From the NCBI GenBank assembly GCA_947450115.1, contig CANFUE010000014.1, positions 1 to 57,126 on the forward strand: 57,126 nt of DNA. The letters are read 5' to 3'. The notes under the pieces are model-generated. The model did not search any database, had not been told where the DNA came from, and worked only from the letters and a program-made list of their open reading frames with translations. The translations under genes were made by a program, and so were the position numbers. Positions 31,960-40,064 of this stretch are shown in pieces (the stretch's first letter is position 1; every line of letters begins with the position of its first letter). Origin of the DNA: Acidimicrobiaceae bacterium (GTDB lineage: Bacteria > Actinomycetota > Acidimicrobiia > Acidimicrobiales > Ilumatobacteraceae).

Positions 31960-32262
31960 GCAACCACAGGTGCGGCTGGCATTCGGGTTATTAATGGCGA
32001 AACCTGCATCTTGCAGGCCGTCTTTGTAGTCGAGGCTTGCGCCTTCAAGAAGTTGTGCTGAAGCTGGGTCAACCACGACACGTACATCACCAAAGGTGAG
32101 TGTTTGGTCGTCTGAGGCCACATCGCCATCGAAATACATCTCATACGAGAATCCTGAGCAACCACCAGGGCGAACGGCCACGCGCAAAGCGAGTTCGGTT
32201 GCCCCTTCAGCTTCGAGCAATTGCTTGACCTTGATTGCTGCTGTATCGGTAAGAGTGATCAT
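31942..32262 (-). CDS. erpA: iron-sulfur cluster insertion protein (A-type carrier)
   Basis: 106-residue A-type carrier. The three conserved cysteines are C35 in RPGGCSGFSY and C99/C101 in RTCGCGNSF. The DPASAQLLEGASLDY segment is typical. ATG 32262 has TATCAT six bases upstream. It is divergent from the Mrp ATPase, another Fe-S carrier, only 28 bases away, so the two are probably controlled together. Confidence 0.94.
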   Translation of the reverse strand: MITLTDTAAIKVKQLLEAEGATELALRVAVRPGGCSGFSYEMYFDGDVASDDQTLTFGDVRVVVDPASAQLLEGASLDYKDGLQDAGFAINNPNASRTCGCGNSFS

Positions 32263-32268
32263 GAGCAA

Positions 32269-32274
32269 ATGATA
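32269..32274 (-). promoter_or_regulatory. -10 hexamer TATCAT for erpA
   Basis: TAnnnT exactly six bases before ATG 32262; leaderless layout. Confidence 0.55.
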
Positions 32275-32278
32275 GCGG

Positions 32279-32284
32279 TACATT
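32279..32284 (+). promoter_or_regulatory. -10 hexamer TACATT for mrp
   Basis: TAnnnT exactly six bases before ATG 32291. With the erpA hexamer, both divergent promoters fit in 28 bases, so the promoter cores must overlap. Confidence 0.55.
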
Positions 32285-32290
32285 GGGTCC

Positions 32291-33517
32291 ATGGCGAGTG
32301 CAGACAAAAACCTTTCTGGGGCAACCACCCCGGTCATCGAGGGTGCCTTGCCGAGCCCCGACGCCATTCGCCACCTTCTGCGTGCAGTCATTGACCCCGA
32401 GCTTGGCGACAACATTGTTGACCTCGGCATGGTGGGCGATATCTCGGTTTCGCCCGAGGGCCTCATTCGCATCGGAATCAAGCTCACCATCAAGGGCTGC
32501 CCGTTGCGTGCACAAATTAAGAAAGACATTGAGTCGCGCGTGAAGACGCATCCGCTCATCACCAAGGTCTCTATCGATTGGGGGGAAATGACCCCCGAAG
32601 AACGCACTGCGGTGATGACCCGTGCGCGATGGAACGCAAAAGAGCAGGCTCCGGCAACTCAAGTTCCTATTAATGCGCGCGTGCTTGCCATCGCAAGCGG
32701 TAAAGGTGGCGTAGGAAAGAGTTCCGTCACAGTCAACCTTGCGGCAGCACTTGCTGCGCAGGGAAACACTGTTGGTGTTCTCGATGCCGACATTTGGGGT
32801 TTCTCCATTCCACGCATGCTCGGCATGCCCGACAGACTTCAAGCAGAAAAAGTTGAAGGCTTTGAAAAGCCAATGATCATTCCTAATGAGCGCGTGCTTG
32901 GCAAAGGCGTACTGAAGGTTGTGTCAACAGGAATGCTTGTTGAAGATGAAGGCACCGCTCTCATGTGGCGTGGGCTCATGCTCACCAAAGCCGTTGAACA
33001 ATTTTTGAACGACGTGCATTGGGGTCATCTTGACTACTTGCTCATCGACATGCCGCCAGGAACTGGTGACGTGCAAATGGGTCTTGCCCGCATGTTGCCC
33101 CGCACCGATCTAGTAATTGTCACCACTCCTGCCGTCTCTGCACAAAAAGTTGCTATTCGTGCTGCCGACATGGCACAACGCAGTTTCTTACGTGTTGCAG
33201 GTGTCATTGAAAATATGACCTCATTTGAATGCGATCATGGCAACTCTTACCCGCTGTTCGGAACAGGTGGTGGCACTGCTCTCGCCAATGAAATTGGTGC
33301 CGAGTTATTAGGACAAGTTCCTATTGAAGCAACTGTCGCACTGGGTGGCGACACCGGAGAACCCGTTGCATTGCACAACACCGGAAAAGCTGCAATTGAA
33401 TTTCACAACATTGCGCGCAAACTCATTGCTCAAACTATTGCTCAGTCAGAAATGTCGGGGTGCAGTGCGCGAGTAGAAGAAGTTGCAGTTCCGGTAGCGG
33501 TGCGCTCGCGCACTTAA
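32291..33517 (+). CDS. mrp: Mrp/NBP35-family iron-sulfur carrier ATPase
   Basis: 408 residues: an N-terminal MIP18/DUF59 domain (about 20-95, VIDPELGDNIVDLGMVGDIS and KGCPLRAQ) and a P-loop ATPase domain with the deviant Walker A GKGGVGKS at 137-144, then LLIDMPPGTGDVQM. The usual CxxC near IENM is not seen: the segment reads IENMTSFECDHGNSYPLFG with a single Cys. The family carries and transfers Fe-S clusters as a dimer. Proximity to erpA supports that role. Confidence 0.92.
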   Translation: MASADKNLSGATTPVIEGALPSPDAIRHLLRAVIDPELGDNIVDLGMVGDISVSPEGLIRIGIKLTIKGCPLRAQIKKDIESRVKTHPLITKVSIDWGEMTPEERTAVMTRARWNAKEQAPATQVPINARVLAIASGKGGVGKSSVTVNLAAALAAQGNTVGVLDADIWGFSIPRMLGMPDRLQAEKVEGFEKPMIIPNERVLGKGVLKVVSTGMLVEDEGTALMWRGLMLTKAVEQFLNDVHWGHLDYLLIDMPPGTGDVQMGLARMLPRTDLVIVTTPAVSAQKVAIRAADMAQRSFLRVAGVIENMTSFECDHGNSYPLFGTGGGTALANEIGAELLGQVPIEATVALGGDTGEPVALHNTGKAAIEFHNIARKLIAQTIAQSEMSGCSARVEEVAVPVAVRSRT

Positions 33518-33520
33518 GCG

Positions 33521-34342
33521 TCATGCCAATTCGTTGTAACCAGGTTCATCGGGCAGTACGACGCCCAACACTTTTCCTTCGCTATCAACACGTATGCGGG
33601 GCAAAATTGCAGGTGGGATGCCCACTTTTGTAGCAGCTACTAATGCGTCGTCTGCTGTGCGGTGCGGTTGTAAAAATTCCAAGTTCCGCACGGTTGGCGG
33701 CAACATTGCCAACTCACCACGTTCAAACATTGCCAACGCTTCATTGGGCGACACCCACAAACTTGCAATGGTTTCACCATCGTCGTGAAGAGGGTCTTGT
33801 GCCTGTGGCGCACGTGCCAAGAAAAACCGTGTGTCGAATCGCCGCGGTTCACCAACTGGGGTGATCCAATGACTCACATACTCAATGGCATCGGTTGCTA
33901 GGCGAAGAGATTCTTTTTCGCAGAGTTCATGCATGCCCAACTTGCCATCGTGTACTAAGTGTCGATACGCCTCAAAACGATCTGCAACATCAGCATCGTC
34001 AAAGCGCACATACTCACCAGTATTCGTATCGCGTGCCAGCAGTACTCCAGCTTCTTCAAAACATTCACGAATTGCTGCTACCCAAAAGGCAAGTCCACCA
34101 GAGGGAATTTGCAGCAAACCGCTTGCCTCTGCATCGGTCAGCCCATCACACAAATGTTCAATATGACTGCCGCCGTCGATGTCATCTAACTTCCCACCGG
34201 GAAAAACATACAGACCACCTGCAAATGCGGCCTTCAGCGTGCGCTGCATCATAAAGACTTCAATGTCTTTGCTCACTTCATCGTCGCGTACCAACATCAC
34301 TGTTGCGGCCATGCGAATAGGAACATCTTCGTGCATTTTCAT
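33521..34342 (-). CDS. NUDIX hydrolase family protein
   Basis: 273 residues. The segment YVFPGGKLDDID and the NUDIX-box core AIRECFEEAGVLLARD are visible, with an insertion of about 35 residues between the leading Gly and the REUXEE core. That resembles larger NUDIX proteins of the NUDT19-like type, which act on CoA esters or nucleotide diphosphates; the substrate is not evident. The start overlaps the fxsA stop as ATGA. Confidence 0.85.
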   Translation of the reverse strand: MKMHEDVPIRMAATVMLVRDDEVSKDIEVFMMQRTLKAAFAGGLYVFPGGKLDDIDGGSHIEHLCDGLTDAEASGLLQIPSGGLAFWVAAIRECFEEAGVLLARDTNTGEYVRFDDADVADRFEAYRHLVHDGKLGMHELCEKESLRLATDAIEYVSHWITPVGEPRRFDTRFFLARAPQAQDPLHDDGETIASLWVSPNEALAMFERGELAMLPPTVRNLEFLQPHRTADDALVAATKVGIPPAILPRIRVDSEGKVLGVVLPDEPGYNELA

Positions 34343-34791
34343 GGCTCGATCTCTTGAGGTGGGTTGATGTGTTCAGTCACATTGATAACGCCATTGGTTT
34401 CAACAATGCGCCCGTTATACGTTGCAACAATATTGACTTTCCTGCCGCTGCTCTTTTTCAAACGACGACGAAGCAACAATCGAAATGGTGGCAAGAGCAA
34501 AAGTAGTCCGAGCGCGTCGGTCACAAACCCCGGCACAACAAGCAACACGCCTGCTATGAGCAAACACACTCCGTCGACCATTTCGTTGGTGGGCATGTTG
34601 CCCGCGGCAATTTGTTCTTGGAAGCGGCGAAAGACCCGCAGGCCCTCGCGTTTCACCAATGCGGCCCCCAGCGCAGAAACGAGCACCAAAACAGCCAGCG
34701 TGGGAAAGAGCCCCAGCCAACTCCCCATCTTGATGAGGGCATAAATTTCGGCAATCGGAAGTGCCACGAAGAGTAAAAAGAGTACGACCAC
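34339..34791 (-). CDS. fxsA: FxsA family membrane protein
   Basis: 150 residues with N-terminal helices (VVVLFLLFVALPIAEIYALI and FPTLAVLVLVSALGAALV), a conserved EGLRVFRRFQEQIAAGNMP loop, and a third helical hairpin ending in FVTDALGLLLLLPPFR. FxsA in E. coli relieves exclusion of phage T7 by plasmid F when overproduced; its normal role is unknown. GTG 34791 is chosen from the TAGCCT hexamer eight bases upstream and the usual family length. It is divergent from selA. Confidence 0.87.
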   Translation of the reverse strand: MVVLFLLFVALPIAEIYALIKMGSWLGLFPTLAVLVLVSALGAALVKREGLRVFRRFQEQIAAGNMPTNEMVDGVCLLIAGVLLVVPGFVTDALGLLLLLPPFRLLLRRRLKKSSGRKVNIVATYNGRIVETNGVINVTEHINPPQEIEP

Positions 34792-34799
34792 TACCTTGC

Positions 34800-34805
34800 A
34801 GGCTA
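34800..34805 (-). promoter_or_regulatory. -10 hexamer TAGCCT for fxsA
   Basis: TAnnnT eight bases before GTG 34791. Confidence 0.45.
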
Positions 34806-34813
34806 GCGAGCGA

Positions 34814-34819
34814 TAGGTT
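34814..34819 (+). promoter_or_regulatory. -10 hexamer TAGGTT for selA-selB
   Basis: TAnnnT six bases before GTG 34826; leaderless layout. The divergent fxsA hexamer is only nine bases away. Confidence 0.5.
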
Positions 34820-34825
34820 GACGCC

Positions 34826-36154
34826 GTGAGCCCAGCCGACTCCGACACCTCTTCCCCACAGCGACCACCCTCGGTCGATGCCCTAGCGCGCACCATTGCC
34901 GAACATGTAGAGCTTCCCGCACCCCTGCGTGTGCGTTGTGCACGAATGGCCATTGGGTCGGGTGGCCCCGACTTTGCTGCAACTGCAATTGCCCTTGCAC
35001 AGAGCCTGCAACTCACCATGGTGCAACCCGTCATCAACGCGACGGGTGTTCTCTTACATACCAATTTGGGTCGTGCGCCTCATGCGCCAGAAGGCCCGCA
35101 AACGGTGCGCGCCTCGTCACTTGAGTTCGACGTCGCTACAGGCACTCGCGGCTCTCGCCATAGTTCACTGTCGGTTCTCATCTCTGAACTCACAGGTGCA
35201 CAAGACGCAGTAGTGGTCAACAACAATGCCGCTGCAATTCTTCTTGTGCTCGCCGCAACAAGCGCTGGTCGCGACGTCACTATTGCCCGTGGTGAAAGCG
35301 TAGAAATTGGCGGAGGATTTCGTATTCCCGATGTGCTTGAGCAATCGGGCGCACGGCTCATTGACGTAGGAACCACCAATCGCACACGAGCAAGCGATTA
35401 CCGCAAAGCAATTGAGAAGCGCGGCAACGATGTTGCCTGCATCATGCGCATCCACCCGTCAAATTTCCATATGCAAGGTTTTACCGAACAAGCTCCTCTT
35501 GCAGAACTTGCACAACTCGGTGTTCCGGTGATTGCCGATATCGGTTCGGGTCTCATCGATGCACGTTGCCAGTGGCTAGCAGGGCCACCTCCACAATGGC
35601 TATCGCAAGAACCTGCAGCTGCGCAGTGCATCCAAGCCGGCGCAGCGCTCGTCACCTTTAGTGGCGACAAGTTGCTCGGAGGCCCACAATGCGGAATTAT
35701 TGCTGGCTCGCACGAGCTCGTTGCAGCATGTCGCACACATCCGTTAATGCGCGCATTGCGTCCGGGCAGTCATGTCATTGCATCATTGCAAGAAGTTCTG
35801 TTGAGCTACATCAACAAAACAGTCACCACCGACATTCCTTTTTGGCAAATGGCAACTATTTCTACCGATGCTCTTCGCGTTCGTGGTGAGAAAATAGTGA
35901 CATCACTCAACCAAAACTTTGGAATGAATGCACAACTTGTACCGACGCAGGCGATGCCAGGAGCGGGAAGTACCCCTGGTTCATTTATTGATTCTTTTGC
36001 CCTTTCCGTCAATGGCAACCATGTTCCTCAACTCAGGAAACATCGCATACCCATCATTGCGCGCACAGAGAATGGCCAAACATTGCTTGATCTGCGTTCC
36101 TTCGATGCACGTGACGACGAAGAAGTTCTACTCGCACTCTCTCTTGTGAAGTAA
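34826..36154 (+). CDS. selA: L-seryl-tRNA(Sec) selenium transferase
   Basis: PLP enzyme that converts seryl-tRNA(Sec) to selenocysteinyl-tRNA(Sec) using selenophosphate. Clear markers: VINATGVLLHTNLGRAP, EFDVATGTRGSRHS, VGTTNRTRASDY, and the PLP lysine in TFSGDKLLGGPQCGI. 442 residues, close to the family norm. selB follows after 12 bases, so the pair forms a selenocysteine operon. selC (tRNA-Sec) and selD are not in the window. Confidence 0.96.
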   Translation: MSPADSDTSSPQRPPSVDALARTIAEHVELPAPLRVRCARMAIGSGGPDFAATAIALAQSLQLTMVQPVINATGVLLHTNLGRAPHAPEGPQTVRASSLEFDVATGTRGSRHSSLSVLISELTGAQDAVVVNNNAAAILLVLAATSAGRDVTIARGESVEIGGGFRIPDVLEQSGARLIDVGTTNRTRASDYRKAIEKRGNDVACIMRIHPSNFHMQGFTEQAPLAELAQLGVPVIADIGSGLIDARCQWLAGPPPQWLSQEPAAAQCIQAGAALVTFSGDKLLGGPQCGIIAGSHELVAACRTHPLMRALRPGSHVIASLQEVLLSYINKTVTTDIPFWQMATISTDALRVRGEKIVTSLNQNFGMNAQLVPTQAMPGAGSTPGSFIDSFALSVNGNHVPQLRKHRIPIIARTENGQTLLDLRSFDARDDEEVLLALSLVK

Positions 36155-36166
36155 AGAGCAACCACA

Positions 36167-37894
36167 ATGACGCTCATTGCTACCGCAGGTCATGTTGACC
36201 ACGGAAAGACATCGCTCGTCGAAGCACTCACCGGCACTAACACCGATCGCCTGGAAGAAGAGAAGCGACGAGGCCTGACCATTGATCTTGGCTTTGCACA
36301 TAGCTTGGGAAGCAACGGAGAAGTGTTGTCGTTTATTGATGTGCCTGGGCACGTTCGCTTTTTACGCAACATGCTCGCCGGCGTCGGCGGTATCGATATG
36401 TGTCTTCTCGTGGTCGATGCCCGTGAAGGTTGGATGCCGCAGACCCAAGAGCACTTCGACATTCTGCGCTTGCTCGGTGTACAACGTGGCGTTGTTGCAC
36501 TCACGAAATCTGATTTGCTCTCAGACCATGAACGCGAAGAAGCACGACTACTTGTAGAGATGCAACTGGAAAACACTTTTCTCAGTAATGCCACAATTGT
36601 AGAAACAAGTATTCATCATGCAGCGAGTATCGATCTTCTGCGGCAAACTATTGCCAATATTGCTCACGTCGAACGGCCAGTAAAGTCACGTCCCCGCATA
36701 TGGATCGACCGCGTCTTTTCACTCGCTGGTGTGGGAACAGTAGTAACAGGAACTTTGCTCGATGCCCCGCTCACAGTTGGTACCGATATCACCATTTTGC
36801 CTGCAGGCCACAAAGGTCGCATTCGCCAGTTGCACTCGCACAATCAAGAAGTAGAAACATGTCAGCCAGGTTCTCGCGTTGCCGTGAATGTGCACGGTAT
36901 TTCACACAACGACATCAACCGCGGAGATCTTCTTGTTCTCCCACAACAGTGGATGTTGTCGAACACTCTCGATGTAGAGCTGCACGCTTTGCCATACCTT
37001 GCACATCCCATTACACGGCGCGGACATTTCCTCATGTACATCGGCAGTAATGAACTTGAGGTATCTGTACGTCTCATACAAACAGAGTCCGTTGCGCCTG
37101 GGGCCACAGCAAAAGCACGCCTGTATTTACAGCATCCCATTGCATTTGCACCTCAAGACAAATTCATTTTGCGCGAAACTGGTCGCGATGAAACCATCGC
37201 CGGTGGCATAGTGCTCGATATTGACCCAGTTCTGCGACTCACCAAAGCAGACCCCCAATACGACCTTCAGCACTTGCTCGATGAGCGGGGAATGATGAAC
37301 ACCAACGAACTCTTTCTCCGCACTGGAGTACAAGCAACCCCCACCGTTGACGATGTGATTTTCAGTAGCGCCATGTTGACCGCAGCCAAAGCCGAGGTAT
37401 TTCACATCCTCAACGCTCAACGCTCACTTGCAGCCGAACTCCAAGGAATTGAACTCGTTGGTTTACCCGATCATCTTGCACAGGCGGCACGAACATTTCG
37501 ACCCGAAGAAGCAGTCATTGAAAATGGCCGTTTGTATCTTCCCGAGTTAGCTCCCTCACAAAAGCAAGTACACCCACTCGTTCAAAGTTTCGTCGATGCA
37601 TTATTCACCCCGCCCGACCCGAATACATTCGATCGAGCATTGCTGCGACGACTCGTACAAGAAGGTCACCTGCTCAACCTCGATGGCATTTTCTTTGCTA
37701 CTCAAGCCCTCGACCACGCTCATACGGTGGTGAAAGAACTTCTCGTACAACACCCCGACGGCATTACTACAAGTGCATTTCGTGAAGCGGCAAATAGCAC
37801 CCGCAAATACGCAGTCCCGCTCCTTGAAGCGCTCGATGCTCGCGGCATTACACGGCGACGCGGCGACCTCCGTATTGCGGGTCCTCGTATTTAA
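36167..37894 (+). CDS. selB: selenocysteine-specific elongation factor
   Basis: GTPase that delivers Sec-tRNA to UGA codons carrying a SECIS element. G motifs: ATAGHVDHGKTSLV (P loop), FIDVPGHVRF and ALTKSDL. After the EF-Tu-like domains (to about residue 340) come winged-helix domains for SECIS binding, ending DARGITRRRGDLRIAG. 575 residues is typical of bacterial SelB. It lies directly after selA. Confidence 0.96.
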   Translation: MTLIATAGHVDHGKTSLVEALTGTNTDRLEEEKRRGLTIDLGFAHSLGSNGEVLSFIDVPGHVRFLRNMLAGVGGIDMCLLVVDAREGWMPQTQEHFDILRLLGVQRGVVALTKSDLLSDHEREEARLLVEMQLENTFLSNATIVETSIHHAASIDLLRQTIANIAHVERPVKSRPRIWIDRVFSLAGVGTVVTGTLLDAPLTVGTDITILPAGHKGRIRQLHSHNQEVETCQPGSRVAVNVHGISHNDINRGDLLVLPQQWMLSNTLDVELHALPYLAHPITRRGHFLMYIGSNELEVSVRLIQTESVAPGATAKARLYLQHPIAFAPQDKFILRETGRDETIAGGIVLDIDPVLRLTKADPQYDLQHLLDERGMMNTNELFLRTGVQATPTVDDVIFSSAMLTAAKAEVFHILNAQRSLAAELQGIELVGLPDHLAQAARTFRPEEAVIENGRLYLPELAPSQKQVHPLVQSFVDALFTPPDPNTFDRALLRRLVQEGHLLNLDGIFFATQALDHAHTVVKELLVQHPDGITTSAFREAANSTRKYAVPLLEALDARGITRRRGDLRIAGPRI

Positions 37895-37903
37895 AAGACG
37901 AAC

Positions 37904-39214
37904 TTAGTGACGTTCGCGGTAGTCGCGCGCAGCGCCTTCCAGTGGTTCTACTTCAAGAGTAATTCCGTCAATTGCTACAACATTGACTGCTGAACCTGCA
38001 GGAATGGGTGTAGCGCGGTTGGTGCGCGCACGCCATGAGCCTTCATGTACCCGCACTGTTCCACCAGGAGCAAGTTCTTCGAGAGCTACTCCTTGTGCAC
38101 CAATCATCCACTCACGCCCAATAGTGGGTGTTGCAAAGCGTGTTCGCGTCATTGATGGCATCCCAACAATAAATGTGAGTGCAAGACCACCGATACCTAC
38201 TAACAACGTGATCCATGATGGGCGCAAACTCAAGCTGTCGACATCACGAAAGAGAAAAAGAGATCCACCTGTAAATGAAACGAGGCCAACCCCGGTCCAT
38301 AGTCTCGGTACGCCTACTTGCACATCAACCGAGAATGCGAGCATTGCAAAAAGAATTGCAGCAAGCGCATAACCATTAACCGGTAGAACGCCAAGACCGA
38401 AACAAGCAAAGACTGCACACACTGCTCCTACAAGACCTGCGATGCCAATTCCTGCAGTAAAAAATTCAAAGATGAGAAGCGCTAGACCGATGGTGAGAAA
38501 AAGGTAAGTAACCGGCGGGCTCGACACTGTATGAAAAAGACGAGGAGTAAGGCCCAGTTTAAAAAATCTCACTGTTGTTACTTCGCGCTCAATTTGCCCG
38601 TTAGTACCAACTTTTTCAGTGACTGTGTCGAGTTTTTTACCGTTCACCACCACACCATCAAGAGCAAAAATCATATTTTTCATGACCGGCACGCCTTCAT
38701 CAGATCCTGAAAACTTGAGAGCGCCCGTTTTACGTGCATCGGCAAAACCGAGAGTGTTGCCCTGCAGCAATTCGGTACTCTTCCCAAAGTTAAAGGTGAC
38801 GCCCTTCGCCTCAATGGGGGTGCCCATATTGCCAATGCGAGTGCCGGGGGCCATTGCGGTGACATCGGCAGCGGCAAGAAGTTGAGCGGCTAAACCATAA
38901 AGACGCGAGCCCGATGGACCCACCCAAATGGCAACAGGAACTTTTGCAGCAGCAATGTTCTCGAGGAGAGTGGCAACTCGTGCACGACTCAGTACCGAAC
39001 CACGCGTGTTCATTTGGAACACCAGCGCCTGCGCACCTTCACTAGATGAACGGGCAAGTGCATTTTCCATCGCCTGAGCTTGAATTTCATCGAGCAGCCC
39101 GCTGACCTCTTGCACATCGACAGTGGGCAGAGAAGAATCTTTTGCGGCGGAGGCATTTTGTGCGCCCATAAGTATGAGTCCGCCCAGTGTTACTGCCAAG
39201 ATAAGTTTTCGCAT
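37904..39214 (-). CDS. NfeD-family membrane protein with ClpP-like N-terminal domain (active site doubtful)
   Basis: 436 residues: signal peptide 1-23, a ClpP/crotonase-like domain (about 30-225), four or five membrane helices (about 230-345) and a C-terminal OB-fold NfeD domain. In active members a serine lies in an ARAASAG-type segment before AADVAAMAPGT. Here the aligned segment is GPSGSRLYGLAAQLLAAAD, with Gly at the serine position, and the lysine helix region is also atypical. It may be a non-proteolytic, membrane-organising member. An SD from a shared palindrome precedes the ATG. Confidence 0.8.
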   Translation of the reverse strand: MRKLILAVTLGGLILMGAQNASAAKDSSLPTVDVQEVSGLLDEIQAQAMENALARSSSEGAQALVFQMNTRGSVLSRARVATLLENIAAAKVPVAIWVGPSGSRLYGLAAQLLAAADVTAMAPGTRIGNMGTPIEAKGVTFNFGKSTELLQGNTLGFADARKTGALKFSGSDEGVPVMKNMIFALDGVVVNGKKLDTVTEKVGTNGQIEREVTTVRFFKLGLTPRLFHTVSSPPVTYLFLTIGLALLIFEFFTAGIGIAGLVGAVCAVFACFGLGVLPVNGYALAAILFAMLAFSVDVQVGVPRLWTGVGLVSFTGGSLFLFRDVDSLSLRPSWITLLVGIGGLALTFIVGMPSMTRTRFATPTIGREWMIGAQGVALEELAPGGTVRVHEGSWRARTNRATPIPAGSAVNVVAIDGITLEVEPLEGAARDYRERH

Positions 39215-39219
39215 TCGAA

Positions 39220-39229
39220 CCTCCGGAGG
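39220..39229. promoter_or_regulatory. palindromic Shine-Dalgarno CCTCCGGAGG shared by two divergent genes
   Basis: A perfect 10-base palindrome in the 19-base gap between the NfeD-like gene and the ArsA-like gene. GGAGG on the minus strand is five bases before ATG 39214; GGAGG on the plus strand is four bases before GTG 39234. Confidence 0.6.
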
Positions 39230-39233
39230 GTGA

Positions 39234-40064
39234 GTGGACCCGAATCAGTTTTTCACCGCGTCCCGCGTCTTTATTGTTGCGGGAAAAGGTGGCGTAGGGA
39301 AATCGACGGTAGCCGCTGCCTTGGCTGTTGCTGCGCACCGTTGCGGTCTCACTAGCCTTTTAGTGGAAACTGACGGGAAACCGGTGCCTTCTGGCATCTC
39401 GAGCCTCTCTTTGACCCCTGCCGATGCCCTGCGGGAATACCTCGACACCAAAGGGCTAGGACGCATTTCACGCCTCATGGTGACGGCCGGCATCCTCGAT
39501 GTTGTGTCTTCAGCGGCCCCGGGCATCGATGACCTCTTAATGCTTGGCAAAGTAAAACACCTTGAGCAGAGCAAAGCAGCCGATGTCATTGTGGTCGACG
39601 GCCCCGCTGCCGGGCATGCCATCACGATGTTGAAAACACCACAGGCCATTTCTGATTCTGTAAAAAGTGGCGCAGTACGTCTACAAGCCGATGAGATTTT
39701 AGAAATGTTGCGTAATGGATCACGCTGCCAAGTGATGCTGGTGACGATTCCCGAGCCCACTCCCATACAGGAAAGTATTGAGACTGCATTTGCACTCGAA
39801 GATGAAGTGGGAGTGAAACTAACACCCATCGTGGTGAATCAAGTAGACACATCCACAGAACTCGTCATACCACCTGAGTTGCCGCAACATTCTGCTCTAG
39901 TACAAGCAGGAACATTCCACAATGAACGCCTGGCACGAGACCAAAAGAACATCAGCAATTTGAAAGAACATCTCCCTCTTTCACAAATCATCATTCCCGA
40001 TCTCACAATATTCAGTATTGAAAATATTGCCGAAGCGCTCCTTAAAGCAATCGAGCAACTATGA
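39234..40064 (+). CDS. ArsA/Get3-like ATPase, first of a pair
   Basis: 276 residues with deviant Walker A GKGGVGKST near residue 18 and IVVDGPAAGHAITML (switch II region). Together with the next gene it matches the paired ArsA-like ATPases of actinobacteria (Rv3679/Rv3680 in M. tuberculosis, which form a heterodimer). No arsenic genes are nearby, so an arsenite pump is unlikely; a targeting or chaperone role is more likely. GTG 39234 follows GGAGG. Confidence 0.87.
   Translation: MDPNQFFTASRVFIVAGKGGVGKSTVAAALAVAAHRCGLTSLLVETDGKPVPSGISSLSLTPADALREYLDTKGLGRISRLMVTAGILDVVSSAAPGIDDLLMLGKVKHLEQSKAADVIVVDGPAAGHAITMLKTPQAISDSVKSGAVRLQADEILEMLRNGSRCQVMLVTIPEPTPIQESIETAFALEDEVGVKLTPIVVNQVDTSTELVIPPELPQHSALVQAGTFHNERLARDQKNISNLKEHLPLSQIIIPDLTIFSIENIAEALLKAIEQL

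Noticed and set aside
32207-32842. Open frame of 211 codons on the minus strand across the erpA-mrp gap
   Set aside because: Antisense to mrp and overlapping the erpA N-terminus in another frame; no recognisable domain.
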